Below are positions 40,663 to 51,621 of a stretch of DNA of 55,402 bases, piece after piece. The translations under genes were made by a program, and so were the position numbers. The notes beneath the pieces were generated by a model, which did not search any database, had not been told where the DNA came from, and saw nothing but the letters and a program-made list of their open reading frames with translations. Source of the stretch: Fragilariopsis cylindrus CCMP1102 (Eukaryota > Bacillariophyta > Bacillariophyceae > Bacillariales > Bacillariaceae); assembly GCA_900095095.1 (NCBI GenBank), contig FMBT01000552.1:1-55402 (forward strand). The letters are read 5' to 3'. Each line of letters begins with the position of its first letter. Position 1 is the first letter of the stretch.

Positions 40663-41220
40663 ATGACTATGATCGCTCTCTTATATCTTACGTTACTGCT
40701 GGTAGTCGGACTATCAAATGTGAACGCCTTTCAATCCGCTCAACATACTTTTCAATATCGTCCTGTTTCTGATGCCAACAATCATTACCACGTCCCTACT
40801 ATTACTACGACGACTACTACTACTACTACTACTACTACAACAAATACACGTACAAGATGTGATCGGTCAATACTTGTATGCTCTGGCTTTATGGATGACA
40901 TCCAGGGTTTCTTCAAAAGTTTTACTACCAAGGCAAGTGCTTCACATATTCTCATTAAGGGTGGGGAGGAGGCAGCTGACAAACTGGAAGAGATCAAGGC
41001 GGAGATTGATGATTCTCCTGTAAAATTTGCCAAGGCTGCAGCACAGTACAGTCAATGTCCATCTGCATCCAAGGGTGGAGATTTAGGTGAATTTGGTCCT
41101 GGTTCGATGGTAAAAGAATTCGATGCGGTTGTTTTTAATGATCCAATAAATACAACGGTCGGTCCAATCAAAACAAGTTTTGGTTATCATTTAATTTATG
41201 TTCGAGAAAGGACAGAGTAA
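40663..41220 (+). CDS. plastid-targeted parvulin-type peptidyl-prolyl isomerase
   Basis: Parvulins speed cis-trans isomerisation at prolines. The start at 40663 (MTMIALLYLTLLLVVGLSNV) gives a clean signal peptide followed by NAFQSA, a Phe context of diatom plastid targeting. An earlier in-frame start at 40591 would bury the signal. After a Thr run encoded by an ACT/ACG repeat (about 40,800-40,840) comes a complete short parvulin domain. Its segments are ASHILIKGGEEAADKLEEI, FAKAAAQYSQCPSASKGGDL, GEFGPGSMVKEFDAVVF and the closing GPIKTSFGYHLIYV. Product 185 residues, frame intact. Confidence 0.87.
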   Translation: MTMIALLYLTLLLVVGLSNVNAFQSAQHTFQYRPVSDANNHYHVPTITTTTTTTTTTTTTNTRTRCDRSILVCSGFMDDIQGFFKSFTTKASASHILIKGGEEAADKLEEIKAEIDDSPVKFAKAAAQYSQCPSASKGGDLGEFGPGSMVKEFDAVVFNDPINTTVGPIKTSFGYHLIYVRERTE

Positions 41221-41360
41221 TATACTAAAATAATAATAACGCTAAATGAAATTATTTTTCACGGGATAAAATGAAATGATAATAATCAGATTAGATCAGA
41301 TGAGGAAAAGAATTCCGAAATTATTATAAAGGAAGACTTTAATATAAGTAAGTAGTCATT

Positions 41361-42998
41361 CTAGGTAGCTCCTGCATAAATTTCAGAAAGAGCATTTCCA
41401 TGACGTATTAAATAATAAATAGCAGTGGCATCTTTCCGACTAGGTAAAAAACCCTTAGACGAAGTTGAGTATGCTCTTTCTATAACGAGCGGCCAAAGTG
41501 AAGGTGGTATACTATTATTAGTTTTCTTTAATCCCTCTGTTGTTTGAATCTTATCTTCTTCATTTTCCAATGAATGAGTGGATGTGGTTGTAAATTCACT
41601 AACAGTACAACTATCAGTTGCACTCGTTGTGTTACTATAGGTAGTATTAGTTGTAGTAGCAGTCGATCTTGATTTGTGATTGTTGTTGGAAAAAATTAAC
41701 GGTCGATGTTGTTCCACGAGAACACGCCCACCACGATTGATACGTATTAAGTATTCGATAGGTGGATCCCAATCTTCCCAACTGGGTGTTAATGATCCCA
41801 ATAAAGGAAAGTATCGTATTAACAATAATTCAAATGCTTCTTTTTCACGAGGATGATTCGTCCGATGTTTCAAGATTGGATTATGTTGTAAATTTAATAT
41901 ACGAAGAGAATGGTAGTGATGAATAGTAGTATGAGGATGATGATGACTGGTGATAATGTTGTTGTTGTTGATACCAGCTGTTGTTTTTGGAGATGCAATC
42001 GGTAATTTTTCTTCTACTGCATGTTCATCCTGCAGTTTTTCTTCTATTGGTTGTTCATCTCTGTCATCTCTAGTAGTAGTAGTTCGAATAGGACTTTGTT
42101 TTTCGTTGGACTTGTCGTCATCGTCGAGATCATCCAGCAAAAATTGAAGAGTACGAATTTGATTTCCCGAAACATCGATACTGTATAAGTTAGGATAATA
42201 TAGTACGACCAATAGTAAAAGTCGTTCAAGCCCTCGTTGAGTCATTCCGGAGTGTTTCCATGCAAATCTTTTTAAAGTACTAGTAGTATTATGGGGTGGT
42301 AGAAGAGAGTGATGATGAACCGTTGGTGTTTTTGTTATGTCGTTACCATCATCACTTATATCATTATTTTGTGGAGGAGAAAGAAAATCGAGAATGACAT
42401 CCAACACATCATTGTTCAAAAATGAAAATCGAATTTCCTGTAGTTGTGGTACTTGCCGGTTCTTCTTCGTCATCCATTTCATCCAATCTCCCATGGAGTG
42501 AGCGGTCCATATTCCACCATGGATTTCCATCGTTACGAGATTAGATAAATATTGAGAATCATCATGTTGATGTTGTGGTACCATCAAACTCCCATGACAA
42601 AGATGTAGTTCAAGACATTGTAAATTTGGAAAATTACATAACGACAATGGAAGAGACCGACAATGACATAATATGAGCTTTTGTAATCTCTGGAATTTTT
42701 CGATAGATGCTGATAGGTCCCAATACGAAATAAAGTCATCGTCGTTGTTATTATTATTTTCGTTGTTTCGTCGTCGTTGTCGTTCTCGAGGAGATTGTTC
42801 TTTCTTCCCAAGTATCAATTCTACAACATGACCTTCAACATCAACTTTAACTTTCGATGACAATATCAGATTAATATTCCTGTCAAGTACATTACCATGA
42901 CCAGCAATTCTCAAAAGAAAAATAACAACTTCTCGTTCATTGGGGTTTATCCTATCCCATGAGCCTCTCCGTAGCAGTATTGTTTCGTTTCGTTTCAT
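41361..42998 (-). CDS. leucine-rich repeat protein
   Basis: Intact 545 residues. LRR-like segments include LQKLILCHCRSLPLSLCNFP, NLQCLELHLCHGSLMV, LVTMEIHGGIWTAH, QLQEIRFSFLNNDVLDVI and LYSIDVSGNQIRTLQFLL, then RILNLQHNPIL. Asn/Asp/His-rich insertions interrupt the repeats. The C-terminal part (RYFPLLGSLTPSWEDW, IPPSLWPLVIERAYSTSS, AIYYLIRHGNALSEI) looks like the conserved tail of a large diatom LRR family. No signal peptide, membrane segment or kinase domain is seen, so a cytosolic scaffold or ligand-binding role is likely. Confidence 0.78.
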   Translation of the reverse strand: MKRNETILLRRGSWDRINPNEREVVIFLLRIAGHGNVLDRNINLILSSKVKVDVEGHVVELILGKKEQSPRERQRRRNNENNNNNDDDFISYWDLSASIEKFQRLQKLILCHCRSLPLSLCNFPNLQCLELHLCHGSLMVPQHQHDDSQYLSNLVTMEIHGGIWTAHSMGDWMKWMTKKNRQVPQLQEIRFSFLNNDVLDVILDFLSPPQNNDISDDGNDITKTPTVHHHSLLPPHNTTSTLKRFAWKHSGMTQRGLERLLLLVVLYYPNLYSIDVSGNQIRTLQFLLDDLDDDDKSNEKQSPIRTTTTRDDRDEQPIEEKLQDEHAVEEKLPIASPKTTAGINNNNIITSHHHPHTTIHHYHSLRILNLQHNPILKHRTNHPREKEAFELLLIRYFPLLGSLTPSWEDWDPPIEYLIRINRGGRVLVEQHRPLIFSNNNHKSRSTATTTNTTYSNTTSATDSCTVSEFTTTSTHSLENEEDKIQTTEGLKKTNNSIPPSLWPLVIERAYSTSSKGFLPSRKDATAIYYLIRHGNALSEIYAGAT

Positions 42999-43048
42999 TT
43001 TACTTCTGATATGGTATGTTGTTTCACTTTTACCTCTCTCTCTCTCCC

Positions 43049-43097
<49 letters not shown>

Positions 43098-43527
43098 ATG
43101 TTTAACTAATAGTAAATTTATATGAACGAAGTGGTGATCGATACATGGAATGTGTTATTAATATTGGATACTGTAGATAAGTTTAAGTTTAGTTGTACAT
43201 CGCTTGATTGCATGCTTGTACAGTATAGATATGTATGATCCATTTTCTTTCACAGATTCTTCATATGAGTCATGCGTGAGTCCCAAGATCGCGCGAGCAT
43301 TTCGCGTTTCACTATTGATGCACGATCGCACGTTCGCGTTTACAGTTAACTTGCCTTGTGATTAAAAAAAAAATTTAAAATTCATACCCACGTCATCACT
43401 CGTCATCATCTCATCGCAGTAAACAATAACAAGGACTTTAAATTCAATTGCTGTTAATACACCTTAGCTTACTCATTTACCTCACCATTGCTCGGCTTTA
43501 TGTCGATCACTCTTTACTTGATCTACC
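42999..43527. promoter_or_regulatory. divergent promoter region of LRR and MFS genes
   Basis: About 530 bp between the two start codons. It holds a CT microsatellite (43033-43097) close to the LRR gene start, a CGCG-rich patch near 43,290-43,340, and an ACGTCA word near 43,390. Both promoters must be here; core elements are not resolved. Confidence 0.5.
43033..43097. repeat. (CT)n microsatellite
   Basis: About 65 bp of CT repeats broken by single T or C insertions. Located in the presumed 5' leader of the LRR gene, where it reads as GA repeats on the sense strand. Confidence 0.93.
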
Positions 43528-45288
43528 ATGACATCGACAGTATCAAGAAATAATAACCAATTCGATGTGCCACTATCAGAAAAATCACTGCTATTGGCGT
43601 CTTCGAACAACAACAACAAAATTAGCTCGACGCCGACGACGAAAGGAAGCAGCAGCATCATCAACAATGACAAAGAAGATGATACAGGTGATGAGAATAA
43701 GAAACGAAAAAGCTTACGATCCACAACGGTCGTTCTTTCTTTTTGTTTACTTATTCAATCGTATCTTTTAGTGTCTGTCTTTCCATATTCAGGTTTTTTA
43801 GCAATGCATTTAATACCAAATTTGAATGAAGAAACTGCAGGAAGTTATGCTGGATTGATTGCATCGTCATTTATGATTGGACGAACATTTAGTAGCTTTG
43901 AATGGGGGAAAGCTGCAGATCGGTACGGTCGTGTATTTGTGATTAAAACATCACTATTCCTATCCGCAATATTTTCCATTTTCTTTGGTTTAGCACCAAC
44001 ATTTTGTACAGCTTTGCTGTTACGATGTTTACTCGGGTTGAGTAATGGACTTATTGGACCGATAAAAACGATGGTGTCCGAATATGCTCGTGGCGATAAA
44101 AATAAAGAAACCCAAATGATGGCAATTGTTATGGGGATGTGGGGATATGGGTTTCTTATCAATCCAGCAATTTCTGGTTATTTATCGGATCCTATAAAGC
44201 AATATCCGAATGTTGAATTTGGGTATGCCTTGGAACATATCCTTGAGATATACCCGTTCTTACTTCCCAACATCCTTGGTTCTATCTTATGTATACTAGG
44301 TTATTTCTTAGTGGATAATTATGTAGAAGAAACCTTACCAGAAGAAAAACGACAAAAATTTTACTTCAATGACATTCTACCATGTTGCTGCATCAAAACC
44401 AATAATGCCATCATCCGAAATGTTTCGTCTTGGGGTTTATTTAAACATTTACATAATTCTGAAGGTGAAATCTTGGAGGATTCAGGTATCGTGTTGTCGC
44501 CATCTGAAGTGGAGGATGGAGTGATGATAGACGACGACGACGACGAAGAAGAAGAAAAACCGGCCACTATTTTATCGCTACTTGCACGGTATGAAACACG
44601 CCAACATCTTTTGGTATATTGGATATATTCATTTTTAATTATCACCGTTGATGAAATATTCCCACTGTATTGTATATCAAAAACATCTGGTTTGGGTATA
44701 ACAGAAAAAGTTATTGGAAATATTATGTCTGGGACTGGGCTCTTTTATATTATTGTTCAATATTTTATTTTAACAAGACTCGTTGATCGATTTGGTCTGT
44801 ACAGTGCCTTACGAACCGGTACCTTTTTGAGTATCCCACTGGCTTGTTTGATTCCCGTATCATTAATAACTAACAGATATGTACCAGAGGGGACATTGAA
44901 TTTATTGACGATTATATATCTGAGTTTCGTTTATGCTATGATCCGAGCATTTTCATCTGTGGTATTTTCCGTTATTACTATGACAACCAATGGAACTGTT
45001 CCTGCTCATCATCGAGGAACGATGAATGGTCTATCAATGCTTGGTGGATCACTCGCGAAAAGCTGTGGCCCAATTTTTGGTGGGTTGCTATTTTCAAATA
45101 GTGTTAGTCGTATTACTCCTCCATTCGGATCAGTCTTCGTATATTGTATTATTTCAGCCTTAGGTATTTGTCTCGGTATACTTACATTGTTTTTGAAAGA
45201 ATACGATCAACATCTCAAGAACGAAGAAATATCTAAAGCTAAGAAAGACCACGATAAGGAACTGGGAGAGAAACCTCTTACATTCTAA
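43528..45288 (+). CDS. MFS transporter (ZIFL/tetracycline-resistance-like)
   Basis: Twelve-span proton-coupled transporter. The protein has 586 residues and an intact frame. A roughly 70-residue Ser/Asn/Lys-rich cytosolic N-terminus precedes the first span (VVLSFCLLIQSYLLVSVFPY). Motif A of the family is GKAADRYGRVF near residue 130. The next helices contain LLRCLLGLSNGLIGPIKTMV and the plant ZIF-like GMWGYGFLINPAISGYLSDP. An acidic central loop (IDDDDDEEEEKPA) separates the two halves. The second half has GTLNLLTIIYLSFVYAMIRA and NGLSMLGGSLAKSCGPIFGG. It resembles ZINC INDUCED FACILITATOR-LIKE proteins; the substrate cannot be told from sequence. The very short C-terminus is charged. Confidence 0.87.
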   Translation: MTSTVSRNNNQFDVPLSEKSLLLASSNNNNKISSTPTTKGSSSIINNDKEDDTGDENKKRKSLRSTTVVLSFCLLIQSYLLVSVFPYSGFLAMHLIPNLNEETAGSYAGLIASSFMIGRTFSSFEWGKAADRYGRVFVIKTSLFLSAIFSIFFGLAPTFCTALLLRCLLGLSNGLIGPIKTMVSEYARGDKNKETQMMAIVMGMWGYGFLINPAISGYLSDPIKQYPNVEFGYALEHILEIYPFLLPNILGSILCILGYFLVDNYVEETLPEEKRQKFYFNDILPCCCIKTNNAIIRNVSSWGLFKHLHNSEGEILEDSGIVLSPSEVEDGVMIDDDDDEEEEKPATILSLLARYETRQHLLVYWIYSFLIITVDEIFPLYCISKTSGLGITEKVIGNIMSGTGLFYIIVQYFILTRLVDRFGLYSALRTGTFLSIPLACLIPVSLITNRYVPEGTLNLLTIIYLSFVYAMIRAFSSVVFSVITMTTNGTVPAHHRGTMNGLSMLGGSLAKSCGPIFGGLLFSNSVSRITPPFGSVFVYCIISALGICLGILTLFLKEYDQHLKNEEISKAKKDHDKELGEKPLTF

Positions 45289-45833
45289 AACACATCTTTG
45301 ATCTAAATGAATCTAATTTTTTTTTGTTCAAGTACATTATAGTTACACTTTTCTTTCATTCATTACTATTTTCCGAAAAATCGCTATGTAGATAAATAGT
45401 TAGATAAGTATAATCTATTCTAGCCTTAATGAAAATCGTATCTGGGTTAGTTTTGTTTTGATTTATATTGTTGACCCAGCTACCTGATCTTTAGTGGAGC
45501 AAGTCAAAACTACATGGTCCTACAATGTACTGTTCTGTACAGTATAAGTTCGAAAGTATATTGATTATGTTCCCCCTTATATGTCAACAATGCTTGACTC
45601 TCCCCCAATTAAGATCTGTGACTCACGAACATTATAAACAATAATATGACGTCAACACAATTCTAATTTCTCACCATCACACATCATCAGTAACTTACCG
45701 TACAGTAACTAATATTCAAGCAAAAAGAGATGCAATGATCGAGCAATGATCAAGCAATGAGACAAAAGTAACATCGTGCCTGTAAATAGAGAGTTAAATT
45801 CGAAATTTAATCAGGAGATAACAACACAATAAT
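45289..45833. other. spacer upstream of the FAD oxidoreductase gene
   Basis: 545 bp with the MFS 3' flank and the promoter of the next gene. Besides the TGACGTCA site reported separately it contains short direct repeats GAGCAATGATC/AAGCAATGAGA near 45,740. No gene. Confidence 0.5.
45647..45654. promoter_or_regulatory. TGACGTCA palindrome (CRE-like site)
   Basis: Perfect cAMP-response-element palindrome about 180 bp upstream of the ATG at 45834. In the diatom Phaeodactylum, TGACGT/ACGTCA words act as CO2/cAMP-responsive bZIP sites. Whether it works here is inference; a single 8-bp word can occur by chance. Confidence 0.4.
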
Positions 45834-47875
45834 ATGCTGAGAAGATCCTTTCTTTGTGCTTTGATGACCATTATCGGAGTGACGTCAAAAATATCTCGCT
45901 TCTATTCTGTTTCTTGTTTCTCTGCACATACCGGTATGCGTACTACTAATAGTCGACGCGTTCCAGCGACAAGACAGAATGTTAATATCCAGAATAATAT
46001 TGGTGTTAAAACGACAATAAGGACATCATCATCATCATCATCATCATCGCTGCTACGTGGTAGCAACACCCATGACAATGATAACAATAAGAGAAAGCCA
46101 ACCGTTGGCATTATAGGTGGAGGTATTTCTGGATTATCGTGTGCACGACATTTACAGTACGCGTACGACGTAACTGTTGTAAGTTAATTAAATTAAGCAG
46201 TACTCGACGAACGAACGAACGCGACGCGGTTTTTAAATCATAACTCTCAACTCAAAACAACAATTACCGCACTAAATGTCAATTTTCTCTCTCTATCCTT
46301 TTCCGTTTCAAGTACGATACTGGTCGCGTACGACCTGGTGGTCGTGCCTCATCTCGTCAATCCAATGATCGATCAAAGGATGACAAGAATAGCATTTCCA
46401 ACACAGAGTTTCCTATCTTATCTCGTTTTCGATTCGATCATGCAGCACAATTCATTACAAGTACCTCGACAGCATCATTATCATCATCATCGGCAACGTC
46501 GTGGAAAACAGATTTTGACCAACAAGTCGAGAATTGGGTCGATCAGGGTATTCTTCGAACAGCACCATCGGATAGTGTATATGTTTTCAAAAAGATGAAG
46601 AATTCCAATCCTCCTATATGTGAGGCATTATGTCTGAACCCGTCTTCGTCAGTTGATGATATTGATAAGCCACAACAGAATTTTTATTATCCACCCGAGG
46701 GTATGTCGTCACTGGTGAGTGCATTAACAAGTGGAAATGCCTTCAATATTAAACAAGATGTTTGGGTCTCACCATCGTCTGGGGTCAAATATCAAGGACC
46801 TCCGGCTCCATTGGGATGCACTAGCGAAAATACAAAGGCTATTGATAATTGGAACGTCAGAGCGTCAGGAAAGACCATAGGAAAACATGATCATTTGATT
46901 ATAGCTCATAATGGTAAATGTGCAGACCGACTGATGAGTAAAACACCCGCAAAAGACGTACACAGTCTATTGAGAGTTAATTTTAGTGATCGAGTTCCAG
47001 TCAATGGTGGAGAAAAGATGACATTAAATAGTTTATACAGTTTAACGTTGTGTTTGAAGGGACCATCGATTTTGTCACAATCTATTCAGAAATCGGAATC
47101 ATTTATTGCTGGATTCGTCCAGGATCATCCCAGACTTGGACTGGTAACGTGTCAAACTAACAAATATCCTACCACCACGTATAACAAAGACAACGACGAC
47201 GACGACGACAGAAATAATGAAAATTTTGAAGTTTGGACAATCATGTCAACGGCGCAATTTGCTAAGAAGTATAAGGCTCCCCAAGAAAATTTACCCGAAG
47301 ATGTCATAGAAAATGTAACTAAATTATTAGTTGATTCGTTACAAGAAGATATAATTGGCAACAATAACAGCGATGGTACCACAACAACGTTACAAAGCCA
47401 AGTCGTTGAATCTCGATTGCAACTATGGGGCGCAGCCGTTCCTTTGAATGTATGGCGGGGTGACCCATCAAACGACGACAAAAAATCCAATGATTCTGGT
47501 TCGTCTGGATTCATATACGATCCAAGATATCAAGTGGGTGTTTGTGGAGATTGGCTGATGGAACCATCTATCGCTGGCGCCTGGACGAGTGGACGACGAT
47601 TGGCACAACATTTAATAAATGCTTCGTCAGACAAAGACGAAAACGGGAATTCTTTTAAATCAGAATCTGTGGGATTCAAAAAAGGGTATTTTGAAGCCTC
47701 ACAAGCAGTCAAAAAACTTGGAATTGCCGCATTAGATGGTCCAATTCAAAATAATGATAATCAATCAAAACCAGCAAAGTCAAGACCTGCTTCTAGACAA
47801 AACGACGGTAGCTACAAAGGAAGCAAGAATAATCAAAATCGAAACAGGAAGATAACTTCTACCATAAGCAAATAG
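45834..47875 (+). CDS. FAD-dependent amine oxidoreductase (renalase-like), two exons
   Basis: Exon 1 (45834-46178) encodes a Ser/Arg-rich leader with a hydrophobic start, likely for organelle import, and the FAD-binding loop VGIIGGGISGLSCARHLQYA at residues 91-110. The intron 46179-46312 (GTAAGT..TTTCAAG, phase 0) is followed by exon 2 (46313-47875), which opens YDTGRVRPGGRASSRQSNDR. Across the junction the sequence reads VTVYDTGR..GGRAS, the typical second FAD motif. Later come FRFDHAAQFIT, YYPPEGMSSLVSALTSG, LIIAHNGKCADRLM and the C-terminal FAD segment VGVCGDWLMEPSIAGAWTSG. Total 635 residues, longer than usual because of Asn/Asp/Ser inserts and a basic tail. Substrate unknown; it could also be a carotenoid-isomerase-like or other amine-oxidase-fold enzyme. 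Confidence 0.85.
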
Positions 47876-48020
47876 ATTCTTAGTAAAATAGTATAATAAT
47901 GTTAGTATTATTCATTCGGACTAGGTTCTTACTCTTAGGGATAGCTAATCTTTAGATTTATGTTATGTGCGTGTGTCCTTCTTATTCAGTCTCGTGGGTA
48001 TACTTACTGTCTCTATTCTA

Positions 48021-49838
48021 CTAGTTGACAAAACCAGTACAATAGGACATATAAGTAATACCTCCGAACAAAATGATTACTAAGGTTCCTGGAATCCAGA
48101 CACTTGGATAGTGCACATCCTCGTGATGTCCACAAAAGAATAATCCACACGGCAAATTTTGTGCGTCAGCCACTTCAGAGAACATTCGTCTATATATATC
48201 ATCTGAAATAGCAACAACGTAATTGGTTGGTGGTAACAAATCTTGTTTGCCCAAACATGCATGACAATTAGTGCATTCACAACCACATGCGGCGTGCTTT
48301 CCTCCTCCTCCACTTTTGCCACCGGCAGACTTTCGAAGGATGGGATGGATATCTAACGATTCCCATTGTGGCGTAATACCTTGTTCCAAATCATCACTAA
48401 TCCGATGATAATCTTCATAGTAGTCCTCTATATTGGCCGGCCCGTCACTATACAAGTGACCTACAGTCAAAGGAAGTTCTTCTTCTTGCTCCGCTGTATC
48501 ATCATCGTTGGATCCAGTAGAATTACTGTTTCTAAGACTTGTTTTGTTGAATCTACTCTTTCCTTTACCGGGTATCATAACAAGACGGATAGCCTCATAT
48601 GGATAGTACATAATAGGTCGTCCCTGTTCGTCGATACCACCAAATAGAGAAGACTTGGCAATATTCGATCGCATCGACATCATACTAGAATCGCGCGATC
48701 CTGCACCGAAGCTGTCACCGGCCATACTATGGTAACTGTTGGAACTATTCCCTCGTCGATGACGCGATTTCAGGAGAAGAGGATTTCCACCACTGAGTGT
48801 TCGTGATCGATTATGTCCAGTACCTGTACCAGGTTCACGAAGGGGAGGTAGTAAGGCACCATCACCAGATTTATTCCGACGATGAGCTCGGTTCGTTCGG
48901 AGGGGAGCATCAGAATTGGCTCGACGATGATTTTTACTAGGAGTACTTTTCTGACCATTACTACTAACTCCTCCCTTAAGTGCTGTAAATTGTTGCGCTG
49001 ATCGTCCCGATGGAGGTAGCCGACGGGTTTGTACTGGAACATTGTAAACTTCTGGTGATACGCCTGTACTACCGTACCCGCTGCTGGTACCTCCGAGAGG
49101 AGGAAGAGCAGAAGTAGTAGCAGTGGGATTGTTACTGCCTAGTATTGGTTGCGATTCACTCCCACCAGATCCACCGAAAATATCATTCATGGATGGCAAA
49201 CCTGAAGAAGAATGAGAGGCTTCACCTACTGTCCGGCGAGCGCTATTGTTGTTGCTACCTACTTGTATCCCCATTCGTGACGACGTTTTGGGAGATGATG
49301 AAAGTTGATATTGCTGCAGCTGCTGTTGATACTGCCGTTGTTGATACTGTTGCTGCTGCGGCTGTTGCATTGGGTACCCCATGGGTGGTGGTTGATACGG
49401 ATACGGTGCACCAGGACCACCAGCGTTTTGTTGTTGTTGTTGTTGTTGTTGTTGTGGAGGGAATGGATACAAAAATGGAGGCTGTGGCGGCATTCCTGAT
49501 GTTCCTGGTATTGCGCCTATTACTTGTGACGATGGTTGAATGGCCGAATGAATGATGATCGGACTATGTTGTTGCTGTTGCTGCTGTTGCAATTGCTGGG
49601 AGAATACAGAGCTAGTTCCAGGTGGGGGATAATGTCCAGGAGGAGGCACAAAATATCCTCCTGTCATCATAGCATTATTCGGATCGTATGGTGACGGTAC
49701 TGTTGCGGTACCATATGGCTGCTGCTGCTGCTGCTGTATGGGAATGCCTGCAGTGTTGCTTTGTTGCAACAAGGGTGCGGATTCGCCAGAAGACGATTCA
49801 TTTTTGCTGCTTTTTTGATGATCGAAAGAAGGAGCCAT
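48021..49838 (-). CDS. Gln/Pro-rich single-span membrane protein, unknown
   Basis: Intact 605 residues starting MAPSFDHQKSSKNESSSGES. The first two thirds are disordered: Gln runs from CAG/CTG repeats, Pro/Gly/Tyr-rich stretches and Arg/Ser-rich segments (SKNHRRANSDAPLRTNRAHR). The C-terminal third is ordered. It contains YYPYEAIRLVMIPGKGKSRF, a Cys-rich cluster (HAACGCECTNCHACLGK), YVVAISDDIYRRMFSEVAD and LPCGLFFCGHHEDVHYP. A final hydrophobic segment (LVIILFGGITYMSYCTGF) is a likely tail anchor. The Cys/His cluster could bind metal. No known family recognised. Confidence 0.7.
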   Translation of the reverse strand: MAPSFDHQKSSKNESSSGESAPLLQQSNTAGIPIQQQQQQPYGTATVPSPYDPNNAMMTGGYFVPPPGHYPPPGTSSVFSQQLQQQQQQQHSPIIIHSAIQPSSQVIGAIPGTSGMPPQPPFLYPFPPQQQQQQQQQNAGGPGAPYPYQPPPMGYPMQQPQQQQYQQRQYQQQLQQYQLSSSPKTSSRMGIQVGSNNNSARRTVGEASHSSSGLPSMNDIFGGSGGSESQPILGSNNPTATTSALPPLGGTSSGYGSTGVSPEVYNVPVQTRRLPPSGRSAQQFTALKGGVSSNGQKSTPSKNHRRANSDAPLRTNRAHRRNKSGDGALLPPLREPGTGTGHNRSRTLSGGNPLLLKSRHRRGNSSNSYHSMAGDSFGAGSRDSSMMSMRSNIAKSSLFGGIDEQGRPIMYYPYEAIRLVMIPGKGKSRFNKTSLRNSNSTGSNDDDTAEQEEELPLTVGHLYSDGPANIEDYYEDYHRISDDLEQGITPQWESLDIHPILRKSAGGKSGGGGKHAACGCECTNCHACLGKQDLLPPTNYVVAISDDIYRRMFSEVADAQNLPCGLFFCGHHEDVHYPSVWIPGTLVIILFGGITYMSYCTGFVN

Positions 49839-50422
49839 GATGGTCTAGTCTAGTAGTTCAGAATTCTAGTCTAGTCTAGTCGAATACGGTATTTAGATTG
49901 TTTGATTGATTCCAGGTTACCCTTATTTCTTTCTTTAAGGCACCTGAAGAAAGGTAAGGATTAATACACCTTCTTATACGTTTATCGCCGTATTCATCGA
50001 TGGAAATCGATATTTTATCTCATTGTCGTTTTTTTCAGTTTTTTAATTTGTGTGATGTGATGTGATCGTGATGACAAACTTAACAAAGATTCTTCGAAGA
50101 TGGGCGATTAGTTCTTCGACATCGACTTCGTGAAAGTTCAAAGTCGAGCGAGGTGCACGAAAGCAATAAACTTTCAACGGATACCGCATAGCGGAATTGT
50201 TCGACTCGACTCACTCGAATACAATGCAGCAATTAGCTAGATCCTTTGAGAGATCTCTAATTTTCGCGTTCCCATGCATATCACAAGAAAAGCAAAGCAT
50301 GATGTACCGTAACGTCTTTAGTAACAACAATTAAAACCGGAAGAGAGAGGAGGAAAGAGAGAGAGAGAGGGAGATCAAAGAAAGCAAGGAGAATAGCATC
50401 TTCATTAGTAACGTAATTTCAA
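49839..50422. promoter_or_regulatory. divergent intergenic region
   Basis: About 580 bp between a minus-strand and a plus-strand start codon. It contains (TCTAG)n short repeats at 49,845-49,880 and a GA-rich stretch at 50,340-50,375 in the leader of the lipase gene. No gene is present. Confidence 0.5.
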
Positions 50423-51588
50423 ATGACAAACAAAGTAGCAAAGATGATTCGACCGATAGTAGGGCTATTACCAAAAACAAGAAAATCAGCACCACAACGA
50501 ATGACGCGACGAATATTATTGCGGTTTTTGTTTCTAATTGTTACCCTTGTTGTCACTGTAAGTACGGCGACGGCAGCAGAATCTATTGCCGAACAACAGT
50601 GTTCATCAAAGAATAAAACAACAAATAATTACTATCATCTTGTGGTTCTTGTACATGGATATTTGGGTTCCGATCGTGAACAGGATTATTTAAGTGAAGC
50701 TTTGATTGAAAAAAGTAAGAAATCAATTCAAGAATTATTACTTTCAAATTCGACTTCGTATAGTAAGAATGACATTGAGGATGGTTCTTGTATAAACCAG
50801 AATCAAAACAAACACCAGTTTGTCATATTATCTTCTAAGGCCAATGTAAATAATTCGACTGATGGGATCGCTAAGGGTGGAGAACGTTTAGCAGTTGAAA
50901 TTTCGGATTGGATACAACAATATACAGCTGATATCCAGGAGCAGTCGAGTTCGAGTTCGAGTTCGAGTTTGAATTCGAATTCAAATTCGACGGAAACTAT
51001 TGTGACATTATCCTTGATCGGAAATTCATTAGGGGGATTATATAGTCGTTATGCATTGGCAGAACTATATTACAATACCAAATCATTCGATAAGATACTT
51101 CCATTAATTTTCGGTACGACATCTTCACCACATTTGGGTGTATCACAAGAAACGTTTATTGAATTGCCAAAATGGGTTGAACCGTATGTTGCAACTGTTA
51201 TGCAACAACAATCGATGGATGATCTATTTAGTAGTAATAATTCAACTATTGTTATGGATATGTGTCGTCGTCCTAATTCTGATGATGAGGATGATTATAA
51301 TAATCGTGATTATTTACATCCACTACAGCAATTTCAGAAACGAATTGCTGTTGCTAATGCATACAATACTGATTTTTTAGTATCAGTTTCATCGGGTGCA
51401 TTTTTGTCTTCTAACAGTAATTCCGTGCATTATCATCAATATCCTGATTATGACGATACTACATGTACTACTGGTACTGGTAGGTTGATGAGAAATGTTG
51501 ACCACGTAACATTGCAAGTGACAACTGCAACAACAACGTCTTCTTCCGTCGCAAAAGAAGAAACAAAGGCAACCACAAGCGCAGGCAG

Positions 51589-51621
<33 letters not shown>

